From a virus, in IMG/VR virus record IMGVR_UViG_3300033156_000392, positions 1 to 64,000 of that record: a DNA stretch of 64,000 nucleotides. One strand, 5' to 3'. The translations under genes and the position numbers were made by a program. This document shows, in pieces, positions 49,138 through 56,898 of this stretch (the stretch's first letter is position 1; every line of letters starts with the position of its first letter). The notes below the pieces were generated by a model. The model had not been told where the DNA came from. It did no database searches and was given only the letters and a program-made list of their open reading frames with translations.

Positions 49138-49756
49138 GTTTCTCCCTCGACAGCAGATAGAGAGGAAGGTCTTCTGAGAACTCGCTATAGACCTCTCTCT
49201 CGATCTCTCTAATCATCTCCTCAATTTTTCTTTTCCTTCTCAGCTTTCTTTTGAGTTCTCTCAGTACGGTCTTGTGGTTGAGAGCCAAAGACGCTTTCTC
49301 CTCCTCCGAAGTATTCTCTATCAACCAGACTCCGTACAGACAGGCATCCAGTTTCTCGTACAAAGCAGAAATTCTCTCCGAGAAGTCCGCCACCCTTATC
49401 GCTCTCTTCTCACCAGTTTCTCTGAGCTTCTTTATGAGCGTCTTAGAGGGGTAGTACGTAAGCAACATTCCTCCCTCATCCGAGAGTCTGACTCCTCTCC
49501 CCGGAACGATGAGTAGACTCAGACCGTTTATCTCTCCAAGATACACAATTTCTCTCAGGTCGGCAGAGAGAACGTACTGCAGGAAGTCCTCCAAGTTTCT
49601 CCTGACTCTCCATAGGTGTCCGTCCAATAGCTCGTGTGCGACTCTCTCTATCTTTCTAAGCTCTACTCTGTGCTCTCTCAGTATCCTCTTTATTTCAGCT
49701 TTCTTCCTGTAGACGTACTCTTCAAAAGTTAGTCCCTTCTCACGCTTCAAAGTCAT
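49127..49756 (-). CDS. Tandem array protein 7
   Basis: A 209-residue member: coiled coil, core LLIVPGRGVRLSDEGGMLL, C-terminal coiled coil and end SEFSEDLPLYLLSREKRER. VPGRGV corresponds to the RPGxG core of members 4-6. Confidence 0.6.
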   Translation of the reverse strand: MTLKREKGLTFEEYVYRKKAEIKRILREHRVELRKIERVAHELLDGHLWRVRRNLEDFLQYVLSADLREIVYLGEINGLSLLIVPGRGVRLSDEGGMLLTYYPSKTLIKKLRETGEKRAIRVADFSERISALYEKLDACLYGVWLIENTSEEEKASLALNHKTVLRELKRKLRRKRKIEEMIREIEREVYSEFSEDLPLYLLSREKRER

Positions 49757-50396
49757 CCCTCCTTCTGAGAGCGTACATAGAAATCTCTGTGGGGAACTCG
49801 CTCGTGAGTTTCTCCACTAGCTTCGCTAGCTCCATTCTCAAGTGTCTCGCTTCCTCAGCCGCCTTCTCTGCTCTTTCCATCTTGAAGTCTATGAAAGCCA
49901 AGAACCAGAGTCGTTCGACTGTGTCAGAGGGTATCTCTGGCACTGAGCCCCTTATTTCTCTGTATCCCTGGACGATCTCGAGGAACGTATCCAGTCTCTC
50001 TCCCAGTTTTTTCTGCTTCTTGTCCTTACTTCCGTATAGCTCTATGATGACGTTTGTGATTTCTCTTATCGGAAGAGTCAGCAGAACGTACTTTATTCCC
50101 AAGTTTATCCCTACTTCGGGACTCTCTGCCGTCTTCACCATCCTCTCCAGCCGTATTTTGCCTCTCGTCACCTCTGTCAACAGTTCTCGTAGGAGAGATT
50201 CAACAAGACATAGCTCGTCTCCGAGTTTCTCCAAGTCTTTCAGAGTGTCGATGTACTCTCTCATTTTCTTCTCTCCTTCTTTCAGCATTCTCTCCTTCTC
50301 GCTGAGTATGAAGCCTCTCATTCCTCTCTCAAGCCTCTCAAGGGCGACCAGTGTTTTCATAATACTCCTCTCCGGCATTTGTTCTTTTTTCTCCAT
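49740..50396 (-). CDS. Tandem array protein 8
   Basis: A 218-residue member from ATG 50396: coiled coil, VESLLRELLTEVTRGK, a less clear core (INLGIKYVLLTLPIREIT), coiled coil and end SEFPTEISMYALRRRD. An earlier start at 50423 lies in the upstream gene. Confidence 0.55.
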   Translation of the reverse strand: MEKKEQMPERSIMKTLVALERLERGMRGFILSEKERMLKEGEKKMREYIDTLKDLEKLGDELCLVESLLRELLTEVTRGKIRLERMVKTAESPEVGINLGIKYVLLTLPIREITNVIIELYGSKDKKQKKLGERLDTFLEIVQGYREIRGSVPEIPSDTVERLWFLAFIDFKMERAEKAAEEARHLRMELAKLVEKLTSEFPTEISMYALRRRDDFEA

Positions 50397-50407
50397 TCTA
50401 CCAGCCA

Positions 50408-50953
50408 CTACTTCAGAAGCCATATACAGAGCCTCTCTGAGTGCTTCATAACGAAGTCCTTGAGAATTTCTTCCGCCTCCTCCGCTTTCTCTCTCGTTTC
50501 CATCAGCATCTTCGCTAGCTCTCTCTCTATTCTCTTCCTATGTCTATAGAAGCACTCATAAGAGGTTGGGTCCTCCGGGTTAATAAATCTCTCTCCTCTC
50601 TTTATTCGGAGTTTAGAGTCTATAATGAGGGTAAATTCACTATTTAGTCGTTTCTCTCTCTTCTTTAGAGTAAATATCTTGTTTATTTTTCTGTATATGG
50701 AAAATAGTCCCTTTATGACCTCTATTTTGTCTTTACTGAGAGAATATATATCTATTCGTTCGCCTTCCCAAGTGTAGATGCCGTTTCTCCTAAGTAGCAC
50801 CTCTCTCTCCAGCTCACTCTCTATCAACTTGAGTACTTTGGCTACTATATTCCTGTGTGCTCTTCTCCAGATGCCCTCCACGTACAGGTGGAGCTCGCTC
50901 AGATGTTGGTAGACGCTCCATTCTCTCAACCAGAAGGCTTCTTCTCTTCTCAC
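50408..50953 (-). CDS. Tandem array protein 9, divergent
   Basis: A 181-residue protein: N-terminal helix, core LLRRNGIYTWEGERIDIYSL (compare GIYKYR/GIYRYG of members 1 and 3), C-terminal coiled coil and end MKHSERLCIWLLK. Coding here is more AT-rich. First gene of the array in transcription order. Confidence 0.55.
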   Translation of the reverse strand: MRREEAFWLREWSVYQHLSELHLYVEGIWRRAHRNIVAKVLKLIESELEREVLLRRNGIYTWEGERIDIYSLSKDKIEVIKGLFSIYRKINKIFTLKKREKRLNSEFTLIIDSKLRIKRGERFINPEDPTSYECFYRHRKRIERELAKMLMETREKAEEAEEILKDFVMKHSERLCIWLLK

Positions 50954-50963
50954 ACAATCTCAC

Positions 50964-51353
50964 CTATCTTCTTTTCAGGAGCTTCCAGAGTCCAAGCTTC
51001 CCTATGAAGGTCCAGTACTTTTCTCTCCCCAAGAATCTCTCTCCCCATCTCTCGGAGAAGGCTTTGGGGCAGTCTATGACGTGCTTCGGGAGAGTTTCTA
51101 TGATGTATTTCTTCAGTTTCTCCTCGCTCTCGAAGCTCAAGTAGAAGCTCTTGTCTTTTCCGGCTACTCTGACTATCTCTGCTTTCTTGTCCAGAGCACC
51201 TCTCAGTATCTCTGACGCTATCGAAGGGTCTATGGACTTGAAGGGGAAGCTGAGTATCCTCCACTCTCCCTCGTAGGCTCTGTGAACCCAGAGAGCCTCT
51301 CTCCACGTGGGGAGGAGTCCCTCTATGTAGCACAGCAGTTTCTTCCTACTCAT
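50964..51353 (-). CDS. Second paralog family, member 1
   Basis: A 129-residue protein: SFPFKSIDPSIASEILRGAL and SFYLSFESEEKLKKYIIETL. The F-x-x-x-x-x-x-x-x-x-I-x-x-G segment aligns with the two upstream genes. A perfect palindrome lies 23 bases before the ATG. Function unknown. Confidence 0.5.
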   Translation of the reverse strand: MSRKKLLCYIEGLLPTWREALWVHRAYEGEWRILSFPFKSIDPSIASEILRGALDKKAEIVRVAGKDKSFYLSFESEEKLKKYIIETLPKHVIDCPKAFSERWGERFLGREKYWTFIGKLGLWKLLKRR

Positions 51354-51375
51354 ACTTCTTCCTCGCTCTGTAATC

Positions 51376-51396
51376 CTAAAATAATCATTATTTTAG
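51376..51396 (-). promoter_or_regulatory. 21-bp palindrome, copy 3 (perfect, compensated)
   Basis: CTAAAATAAT-C-ATTATTTTAG. Both arms changed together relative to the consensus (AAC/GTT to AAT/ATT), so symmetry was kept. Twenty-three bases before the gene at 51353. Confidence 0.65.
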
Positions 51397-51400
51397 CTCT

Positions 51401-51772
51401 CTACTGCTGGCTCGCTCCCTCTGACAGGATCTCAATCGCTATGTTCTGGTATATCTCGTCCCAGTCCTCATCAGTCATTCCAAGCACTGTTTTGCTCTCT
51501 CTTATGAACTTCTTCGTGTACTTCTTCATATATTTGGAGAGGTACTTGATGAACTCTATCATTTTCTTTCTCCTCTTGAATATGAAGAATATGTACGATT
51601 TCTTCACAAGCGGAATTTCTATTTCTCCCCTCAGTGCTATTCCTCTCTTCACTATCTCCGTAAGCGTCTCACTCCTAAAGCCGTACGCTTTGAAAAACAC
51701 TCCGTTAAAGCCGGAATTGTACCACAAGAGAGTCCCGAATATCTTCATTTCTCCTATCACTTTGTCCACCAT
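51401..51772 (-). CDS. Second paralog family, member 2
   Basis: A 123-residue protein: YGFRSETLTEIVKRGIALRG, IFFIFKRRKKMIEFIKYLSK and TDEDWDEIYQNIAIEIL. Same layout as the gene at 52189. GGTGAG precedes the ATG; palindrome 20 bases upstream. Confidence 0.5.
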   Translation of the reverse strand: MVDKVIGEMKIFGTLLWYNSGFNGVFFKAYGFRSETLTEIVKRGIALRGEIEIPLVKKSYIFFIFKRRKKMIEFIKYLSKYMKKYTKKFIRESKTVLGMTDEDWDEIYQNIAIEILSEGASQQ

Positions 51773-51791
51773 CTCACCTCTCTTTCTTTTG

Positions 51792-51812
51792 CTAAAATAA
51801 CAGTTATTTTAG
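51792..51812 (-). promoter_or_regulatory. 21-bp palindrome, copy 4 (perfect)
   Basis: CTAAAATAAC-A-GTTATTTTAG, perfect, twenty bases before the gene at 51772. Confidence 0.65.
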
Positions 51813-51814
51813 GA

Positions 51815-52189
51815 CTACTGAGTCCTCTCAGCAAGCCTGTTTACGACGACGTTGCTCTCTATAGTCTGGTACTCCTCCTCACTCAGTCCAAGTTTCTCTC
51901 TTCCTTCGAGTCTGAACTTCCTCGTAAGACTCCTCAGAACGGTGCTGAGGTAGAGGAGAAACTCTCTCAATTTCTCCATACGTTGAAACCGGAGAACCAG
52001 CGTCGCTCTCGACTTAGACCGAAACGCTGACGTGAACAGCAGGAGAGTCGCTCCTCTCTCCACACCCTCTTTCACTATGTCCGTGAGAGCCTGTGCCGGA
52101 AGGGTGTCTGCTCTGAAACTTATGTCTCTCTCCATCTCGAACCAGACCGGAATCTTCTTCTCGGTCATTCTGCCTATCATCAGAGTCAT
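51815..52189 (-). CDS. Second paralog family, member 3
   Basis: A 124-residue protein from ATG 52189: ISFRADTLPAQALTDIVKEG, ATLVLRFQRMEKLREFLLYL and LSEEEYQTIESNVVVNRLAE. Clear paralog of member 2 (FRxxTLxxxLTxIVKxG). Confidence 0.5.
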   Translation of the reverse strand: MTLMIGRMTEKKIPVWFEMERDISFRADTLPAQALTDIVKEGVERGATLLLFTSAFRSKSRATLVLRFQRMEKLREFLLYLSTVLRSLTRKFRLEGREKLGLSEEEYQTIESNVVVNRLAERTQ

Positions 52190-52208
52190 ATGCTCGCCTC
52201 TCTCTTCC

Positions 52209-53468
52209 TCACTCTTCCTTCCGTATTCTGGTAGTTCTCCCAAATGGTACTTCTTCCTCTGCCTTACCGTCTGGTGTCAGTATCCAGAGTGTCTCGTGTC
52301 TTCCTCTCCTCTCTGGGAAGTCTCCGTACCCGTCGGTGAAGTAAATCAGCAGTTTCGCTCTCTTCTTATGCTCTCTTATCCACTCGAAGACTGGTCTGAA
52401 GTCCGTCCCACCGTATCCAGTCCTCTTGAAGACTCTCTTTCTGGAGACCTTCTCAAGAGGTTCTGCCATCTTGATGCTGGCGTCGCACTCTATGTATGTC
52501 CCTCTCAGTGTGTCTCTGTGTATGTCGAATATTCTCCTAATCTCTCCCATAAACTGAGAGTAGTCCTCGTCAGATATTGACCCAGACGTGTCCACCGCTA
52601 TCACTATGTCTATCTTCTCCTTGAGTACTGATGGGAAGTATGTCCCGAGTGTCTGAGAACGTTTGTGCGGTCTTCGCCAAGTGTAGTCTTTTGGTATCTC
52701 TTTCGTGATGTATCTCCATAGCATCTGCTTCCACCCAAGTTTAGACGGTAGTATCTTGTCTATCAGTTTCTGTAGTCCTGCTGGCAGTTTTCCCTGTACC
52801 TTAGCGAATGTGGCGGCCTTGATGGTGATGTCCTTCCAGAACTCTCCTATGTCCGTCTCCGGATGTTTAAAAGGCTCTTCGTTGCCTCCGGAGCCCTTCT
52901 CGTCCTTCTTTCCCTCGTTGTCTTCTCCCTCTTCGCCATAGAACCCTTCTTTCTTGTCGTTGTGGGTGTCGAACTGCTTCTGGAGTATTCCCTTTCCTTC
53001 TCTGTCTCCCTTTCCGTCTCCACCACTTCCAGAGACGGGTATGTGTATCTTCTTTGCGTTCTTCATCAAGTAGTCGTAGACCGCCTCTACCACCTTGCCT
53101 CTGAACGTCTCCAGCGGCTGTATTGCGAAGTCTGGCACTGGACTCCCAGACTCGTAGAGCATAGTGTTCACGACGTAGTCTCCCGCTATATTCCAGACGA
53201 CTGGCTCTCTCCCCTGTCTCCTCAACAAGTGCTCAAGTATCAGATGGAGTATCTCGTGCTTTATGACGAACTGTAGTTCTATGTCTCCCAGCTTCTTCAC
53301 GAAGTCTGGATTGTACGGTACGTTTCCGTATCTGTCTACTCCCATCGTCGGTATCTTCTTGTTCTCTCTGAACTTCAGGTATGTGGCTATGTAGGAGAAG
53401 AACGGCTCTTCTTCCTGTAGGAGAACTATGGCTCTCGTTATTCTCTCTCTTGGAGTCAGTTGAAACAC
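52209..53468 (-). CDS. Zincin plus VWA protein (DUF2201-like)
   Basis: A 419-residue protein. Residues 1-115 hold a zincin-like motif H71-E-I-L-H75 with H80 (VIKHEILHLILEH). A charged Gly-rich linker (about 145-210) follows. Residues 290-400 are a VWA-like domain: MIDAS-type DTSGS, later T in YGGTDFRPVFEW and TDGYGDFPE. It pairs with the AAA+ gene at 54287, as in MoxR-VWA chaperone systems. The GTG start has AAGGAGGTG. Confidence 0.75.
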   Translation of the reverse strand: MFQLTPRERITRAIVLLQEEEPFFSYIATYLKFRENKKIPTMGVDRYGNVPYNPDFVKKLGDIELQFVIKHEILHLILEHLLRRQGREPVVWNIAGDYVVNTMLYESGSPVPDFAIQPLETFRGKVVEAVYDYLMKNAKKIHIPVSGSGGDGKGDREGKGILQKQFDTHNDKKEGFYGEEGEDNEGKKDEKGSGGNEEPFKHPETDIGEFWKDITIKAATFAKVQGKLPAGLQKLIDKILPSKLGWKQMLWRYITKEIPKDYTWRRPHKRSQTLGTYFPSVLKEKIDIVIAVDTSGSISDEDYSQFMGEIRRIFDIHRDTLRGTYIECDASIKMAEPLEKVSRKRVFKRTGYGGTDFRPVFEWIREHKKRAKLLIYFTDGYGDFPERRGRHETLWILTPDGKAEEEVPFGRTTRIRKEE

Positions 53469-53545
53469 TTTCTACCACCTCCTTATCTTTCTCTCTCAAA
53501 CTATGTATGGGGATCGCTAATAAAGTGTATGGGAGAGAGACGTTC

Positions 53546-54280
53546 TTACTTGTCTCTCTCCAGAAGTTTCACGGAGACGTATGGTGCGGCTATCATATAG
53601 GCCGCCCTCACTCTTTCCTCTAAGTCGTCTCTGAACTTCCTGAACTCCTCTACTCTCTTTCTGACTTCCTGTCTGATGAACTCCTCGTGTATGTAGAAGA
53701 GAGTCAGAGAGTCGAGGTCGCTGTAGAGTCGTGTCCTTATACCGTAAAGTTTGCTCTGAACCTCTATGCTTGTGTACGGAAACGCTATCCACAGTTCGAC
53801 TGTCTCTGTCTCCACTGTATACTTCGTCTTCCACTCCACGCCCTTCACTTGCTTCAGACACTCTATCAGAGTCTTCAGCATTTCCTTCTTTGTGGGTCTG
53901 ACGTTCGCTCTCGCTTCCTCTGTCTGGAGAAGGTCTATGAACTTCTCTATCTTATATGACCTCGCATAGACGCTGTCGTCGTATACCTTGAACTCAAACA
54001 CACTCCCTCGCCCACTGTTGTAGTACCCTTTGTAGACGAGTCCCGTGTTCGTTATGGCGACGTCGTCAAGGTCTGCTCTCTTCCTCATCAGCCCTCTCGA
54101 CAGTGTTCTTATCAGTTTCTCGTAGTTTGTACAGAGAGTATGTACGTCTTGGGAAATCTTCGTCACCTCTTTGTCCACCTCGCTCTTCCACTCCGTCAGT
54201 TCGTCTCTGAGTTCGTCTACCTCTCTCCAGAACTCGAAGTTCTGGGGCTGTGTGTACTCCTGCTCAGGCATCTCCACCAC
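53546..54280 (-). CDS. Coiled-coil/beta protein between AAA+ and VWA genes
   Basis: A 244-residue protein: N-terminal coiled coil (LRDELTEWKSEVDKEVTKIS), beta core (YNSGRGSVFEFKVYDDSVYA, TVELWIAFPYTSIEVQ), C-terminal coiled coil and end APYVSVKLLERD. The order coil-core-coil is the same as in the tandem array, which suggests an adaptor that the AAA+ machine works with. Similarity is structural, not clear in sequence. Confidence 0.5.
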   Translation of the reverse strand: MVEMPEQEYTQPQNFEFWREVDELRDELTEWKSEVDKEVTKISQDVHTLCTNYEKLIRTLSRGLMRKRADLDDVAITNTGLVYKGYYNSGRGSVFEFKVYDDSVYARSYKIEKFIDLLQTEEARANVRPTKKEMLKTLIECLKQVKGVEWKTKYTVETETVELWIAFPYTSIEVQSKLYGIRTRLYSDLDSLTLFYIHEEFIRQEVRKRVEEFRKFRDDLEERVRAAYMIAAPYVSVKLLERDK

Positions 54281-54286
54281 TCTGTC

Positions 54287-55384
54287 TCAGAAGGTGTACT
54301 TGACTATCGTCTTTGAAATCTCCTTCCACTCCGGTATCTTTGCTGAGACTCTCCGTACGTACTTCTGGTGTCTGAGTACCAAGTTTCTCATCAGGACTAT
54401 TCCGAACTCTGGTTTTTCCCACGCTGTCTCTGTCAACTGTGCTATCTTACAGTATGCTCTGAAGAACTTCTCGTCCTCTTTGAAGAAGTGTATCAGAGCA
54501 GATGTCAGAGCCCATCTCTCGTTGAGAGCAGTTATGTCTCTCACTCTGTTGGGGTCTCTCACGAAGTCCTCCACCTTGTACTTCTTGACCAGTCGTGAGA
54601 ACTCTATGAACTCCTTCGCTATGCCGTTGCCCACCGATGACGCCACGAGTATCTCTATCTCTTTCTCGTCCTCTACGTCAGAGATTAGTTTAGAGGCTCT
54701 CCACCAACTCCTCGGAGTCGGGAAGGCTCTCTCCTCAGTGTTCTCTTCCAACTTGAAGAGATAGTCTGCTCTGAAGTTCAGAAATGCCTGTATCCTGTGG
54801 TCTACACCGTTCTTCATAGCCCACCGTGTCCAGATGTTTATGTGTGGCACTCTGAGTTCAACCCAGTCAAATCTGTTCTCAAGTGGCTTGGCCATCTCGA
54901 AGGTGTGTGCTCTGTCTTCCTCTTTGTTTCCAGCACCTATCACCACGTATCCCTCTGGGAGTACGTAGTCTCCGAGTTGTCTGTCCAGAATCAACTGGTA
55001 GCACGCACTCTGTATGCTCGGTGGGGCTAAGTTTATCTCGTCTAAGAAGATAATCCCTGCCCCTGTCTTTGGGAACCAAGATGGGGGTATCCACTTGGTT
55101 ATTCCACCGTGTCCGTTCTCCATTATCTTAGGCAGTCCGAGAAGGTCGCTTGGCTCTAACTGAGAAACTCTCCTGTCTATAAGGCAGAAGTGCTTCTCAG
55201 AGTTTATGTCCTCTGGTCGCTCTGAGTACTCGAGTTTCATAGACTCCGCTATCTCTTTGGCAGTCTTCCTGACTGTGTCCGACTTGCCTATCCCTGTCCT
55301 CCCCTGTATACAGAGAGGTATCCTCTTCTCATAGTGTCTCCGTATGACTCTCTCGAGTTCTTCGTGGTTCACTTCTCTCACCAT
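54287..55384 (-). CDS. MoxR-type AAA+ ATPase
   Basis: A 365-residue AAA+ protein: Walker A GRTGIGKSD (28-36), Walker B GIIFLDEINLAPPSIQSACY, the QLILDRQLGDYVLPEGY insert typical of MoxR/RavA, sensor 1 VIGAGNKEED and PLENRFDWVEL. It should remodel proteins with the VWA-zincin partner. The gene is first in the three-gene module, with GGTGATGTGAA at its start. Confidence 0.8.
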   Translation of the reverse strand: MVREVNHEELERVIRRHYEKRIPLCIQGRTGIGKSDTVRKTAKEIAESMKLEYSERPEDINSEKHFCLIDRRVSQLEPSDLLGLPKIMENGHGGITKWIPPSWFPKTGAGIIFLDEINLAPPSIQSACYQLILDRQLGDYVLPEGYVVIGAGNKEEDRAHTFEMAKPLENRFDWVELRVPHINIWTRWAMKNGVDHRIQAFLNFRADYLFKLEENTEERAFPTPRSWWRASKLISDVEDEKEIEILVASSVGNGIAKEFIEFSRLVKKYKVEDFVRDPNRVRDITALNERWALTSALIHFFKEDEKFFRAYCKIAQLTETAWEKPEFGIVLMRNLVLRHQKYVRRVSAKIPEWKEISKTIVKYTF

Positions 55385-55395
55385 TTCACATCACC

Positions 55396-55452
55396 TCACT
55401 TTCTTTCTCCTCCTTCTTGTATGCCCGTATCATCGAGGCTGTGCCTCTCTAT
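55396..55452 (-). repeat. Peptide-like repeat ERHSL, copy 1
   Basis: Codes IERHSLDDTGIQ before a stop, with no good start codon. A related peptide ERHSLNDIQRKR is at 56077, suggesting a duplicated remnant or tiny frame. Confidence 0.3.
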
Positions 55453-55473
55453 GGCCGTGAAGTCTACTCGTTC

Positions 55474-55650
55474 TTATCCTCTCCCTACTCTGCTGTACTC
55501 TCTCCAGCACTCCAAGTGTGTCATAGGTAACTCTCTTCTCTCGTACTTGAAGGTGTCTCTCCGGACTCTCCCTCTGTCTATGACCACCACTCTGTCGCCT
55601 TCCTTGAGTCTTCCTCCACATACGGGACAACGTATATCTCCCAAACTCAT
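55474..55650 (-). CDS. Zinc ribbon protein
   Basis: Fifty-eight residues: IRCPVCGGRLKEGDRVVVID and THLECWREYSRVGRG, with CxxC plus H/C ligands. The other frame over this region lacks any pattern. Confidence 0.6.
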   Translation of the reverse strand: MSLGDIRCPVCGGRLKEGDRVVVIDRGRVRRDTFKYERRELPMTHLECWREYSRVGRG

Positions 55651-55683
55651 CACTCTCCTTTCTACTCTCGTTTAAATGTGTGC

Positions 55684-55782
55684 TCACCAGTCATCGGTCT
55701 TAGCACACTTTGAGCAGTAGTTTCCGTATCTCTCTTTCTCGTACTCCGTCAAGTGCTCTCCACAAGTCAGACATTTTTTCAC
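55684..55782 (-). CDS. Zinc ribbon microprotein
   Basis: Thirty-two residues: KKCLTCGEHLTEYEKERYGN, YCSKCAKTDDW. GTG start. Compact CxxC-CxxC ribbon. Confidence 0.5.
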   Translation of the reverse strand: MKKCLTCGEHLTEYEKERYGNYCSKCAKTDDW

Positions 55783-55801
55783 CTTTCCACCTCTTTCTCT
55801 C

Positions 55802-56062
55802 TCAGTCTATTATTTTGATGTCTTTCTCCCACTCTCTCACGAGTTCTTCGACCGACTTGTTCTCTCCAAAAAACTCTGGATATTTCTTAATCTGTTCGAT
55901 GATGGAAGTCGTCTTAGGCTTCTCTTCCGTCTCTATGTGGACGTTCGCTGGGACTTTGTATTTCAGCGTTCCAGTGTCATCAACTACTGGGACTGTTTTC
56001 TCTTTGTCGATGTAAGGGAGTTCTTCGTACTCTCTACAGGAGATTAGTTTCCATTCCGTCAC
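55802..56062 (-). CDS. Paralog of the gene at 57204 (short)
   Basis: Eighty-six residues. EWKLISCREYEELPYIDKEK and VPVVDDTGTLKYKVPA match EWTTIGRREYNRLNWSKQER and IPFVDEKGKLRWRVPA of the gene at 57950. The N-terminal module is shared, the rest is not. GGAGGTG upstream. Confidence 0.5.
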   Translation of the reverse strand: MTEWKLISCREYEELPYIDKEKTVPVVDDTGTLKYKVPANVHIETEEKPKTTSIIEQIKKYPEFFGENKSVEELVREWEKDIKIID

Positions 56063-56076
56063 TTCTTCTTCACCTC

Positions 56077-56118
56077 CTATCTCTTTCTTTGTATGTCATT
56101 GAGGCTATGCCTCTCCAT
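56077..56118 (-). repeat. Peptide-like repeat ERHSL, copy 2
   Basis: ATG 56118 codes ERHSLNDIQRKR. Overlaps the end of the gene at 56105. Similar DNA to copy 1 (GGCATAGCCTCAATGA versus GGCACAGCCTCGATGA). Confidence 0.3.
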
Positions 56119-56338
56119 ACTCGTGATGCTTCAGTCTGCTCTTCAGTATTCTCTCGGTCTGCTTCATATACTCCAGACGCCTGAGAACCCGCTTCTTCTT
56201 CTCTCTCAGTTTCTCCACTATGTCGTCAATCACTTCTACGAGTCTCTCTGCGTTCTTCTTGTACTCTTCTATGCTCTCCAGAACAGACTCTATTGTTTCT
56301 CTCTCCTTCTTGTTCAGAGAATCACCACTACAAGCCAC
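56105..56338 (-). CDS. Coiled-coil protein
   Basis: Seventy-seven residues from GTG 56338: long heptad helix (IESVLESIEEYKKNAERLVE, VIDDIVEKLREKKKRVLRRL). Start overlaps the preceding stop region. Function unknown. Confidence 0.45.
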   Translation of the reverse strand: MACSGDSLNKKERETIESVLESIEEYKKNAERLVEVIDDIVEKLREKKKRVLRRLEYMKQTERILKSRLKHHEYGEA

Positions 56339-56492
56339 AAGCCTTTCTGAATCTCTCTTCGTCGAAGTTCGGGTTGTCGTAGGCGAAGAGATTGCTGAAG
56401 GCTCTAACTGCTCTCTCCTTGACACTCTGTACGTCTATCGTCTTCAGAATCTCTGCCACCTGCTTGTAGTGTCTCCTTTGGAAGTCAGGCAT
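56328..56492 (-). CDS. Small conserved phage-type protein
   Basis: Fifty-four residues: PDFQRRHYKQVAEILKTI, RAVRAFSNLFAYDNPNFDEE, RFRKACG. Similar small proteins, with NPxFDxxRFxxACG ends, recur in bacteriophage genomes; function not known. Confidence 0.6.
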   Translation of the reverse strand: MPDFQRRHYKQVAEILKTIDVQSVKERAVRAFSNLFAYDNPNFDEERFRKACGL

Positions 56493-56508
56493 TTGCTCTC
56501 ACCTCTCT

Positions 56509-56661
56509 TTATTTTCTATTCACAGGGTCTATCTTGTATATCTTCCTGAGCCTGTGTAGGAGTTGCTTCTCATTCCTTGCGTGTATCTCTCCCACTTTGT
56601 TTCCTCTGTCCCATATCTCCACGTCTCTAAGGCTCAGGCAGACCAACACGTAGTTTCTCAC
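56509..56661 (-). CDS. Hypothetical small protein
   Basis: Fifty residues from GTG 56661: strand LVCLSLRDVEIWDRGNKVG, helix ARNEKQLLHRLRKIYK. Not recognised. Confidence 0.4.
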   Translation of the reverse strand: MRNYVLVCLSLRDVEIWDRGNKVGEIHARNEKQLLHRLRKIYKIDPVNRK

Positions 56662-56692
56662 GGTTTCACCTCTCTCTTCCTCTCTCCGGATC

Positions 56693-56866
56693 TCACTCCA
56701 TCGCTATCTCCAGCAGGAGAGTGATGAGCGTCCCTGCCACAACTCCTCTCAAGAGGGCTGTGGGGCTCTCTCTCCAGCCGAGCACAAGTTGTATTCCCAG
56801 CACCAAGACCAGAGCCGCCACCAGTAGCACCGTCTCTCTAAGAGTCGGTTTCTCTCTCTTTTTCAT
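56693..56866 (-). CDS. Small two-helix membrane protein
   Basis: Fifty-seven residues, membrane segments VLLVAALVLVLGIQLVLGW and LRGVVAGTLITLLLEIA with basic N-terminus. A palindrome lies 12 bases upstream. Confidence 0.5.
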   Translation of the reverse strand: MKKREKPTLRETVLLVAALVLVLGIQLVLGWRESPTALLRGVVAGTLITLLLEIAME

Positions 56867-56877
56867 ATCTCTATCTC

Positions 56878-56898
56878 CTAAAATAACTGTTTCTTTAC
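56878..56898 (-). promoter_or_regulatory. 21-bp palindrome, copy 5 (imperfect)
   Basis: CTAAAATAAC-T-GTTTCTTTAC, twelve bases before the membrane protein gene at 56866. Confidence 0.5.

Noticed and set aside
44042-51353. Idea that the array is a repeated surface protein gene or CRISPR-like array
   Set aside because: No signal peptides or membrane segments and DNA repeats are too divergent; the repeats are at the protein level only.
55430-55687. Minus-strand 85-codon frame near 55.5 kb
   Set aside because: The alternative frame codes a clear zinc ribbon (55474-55650).
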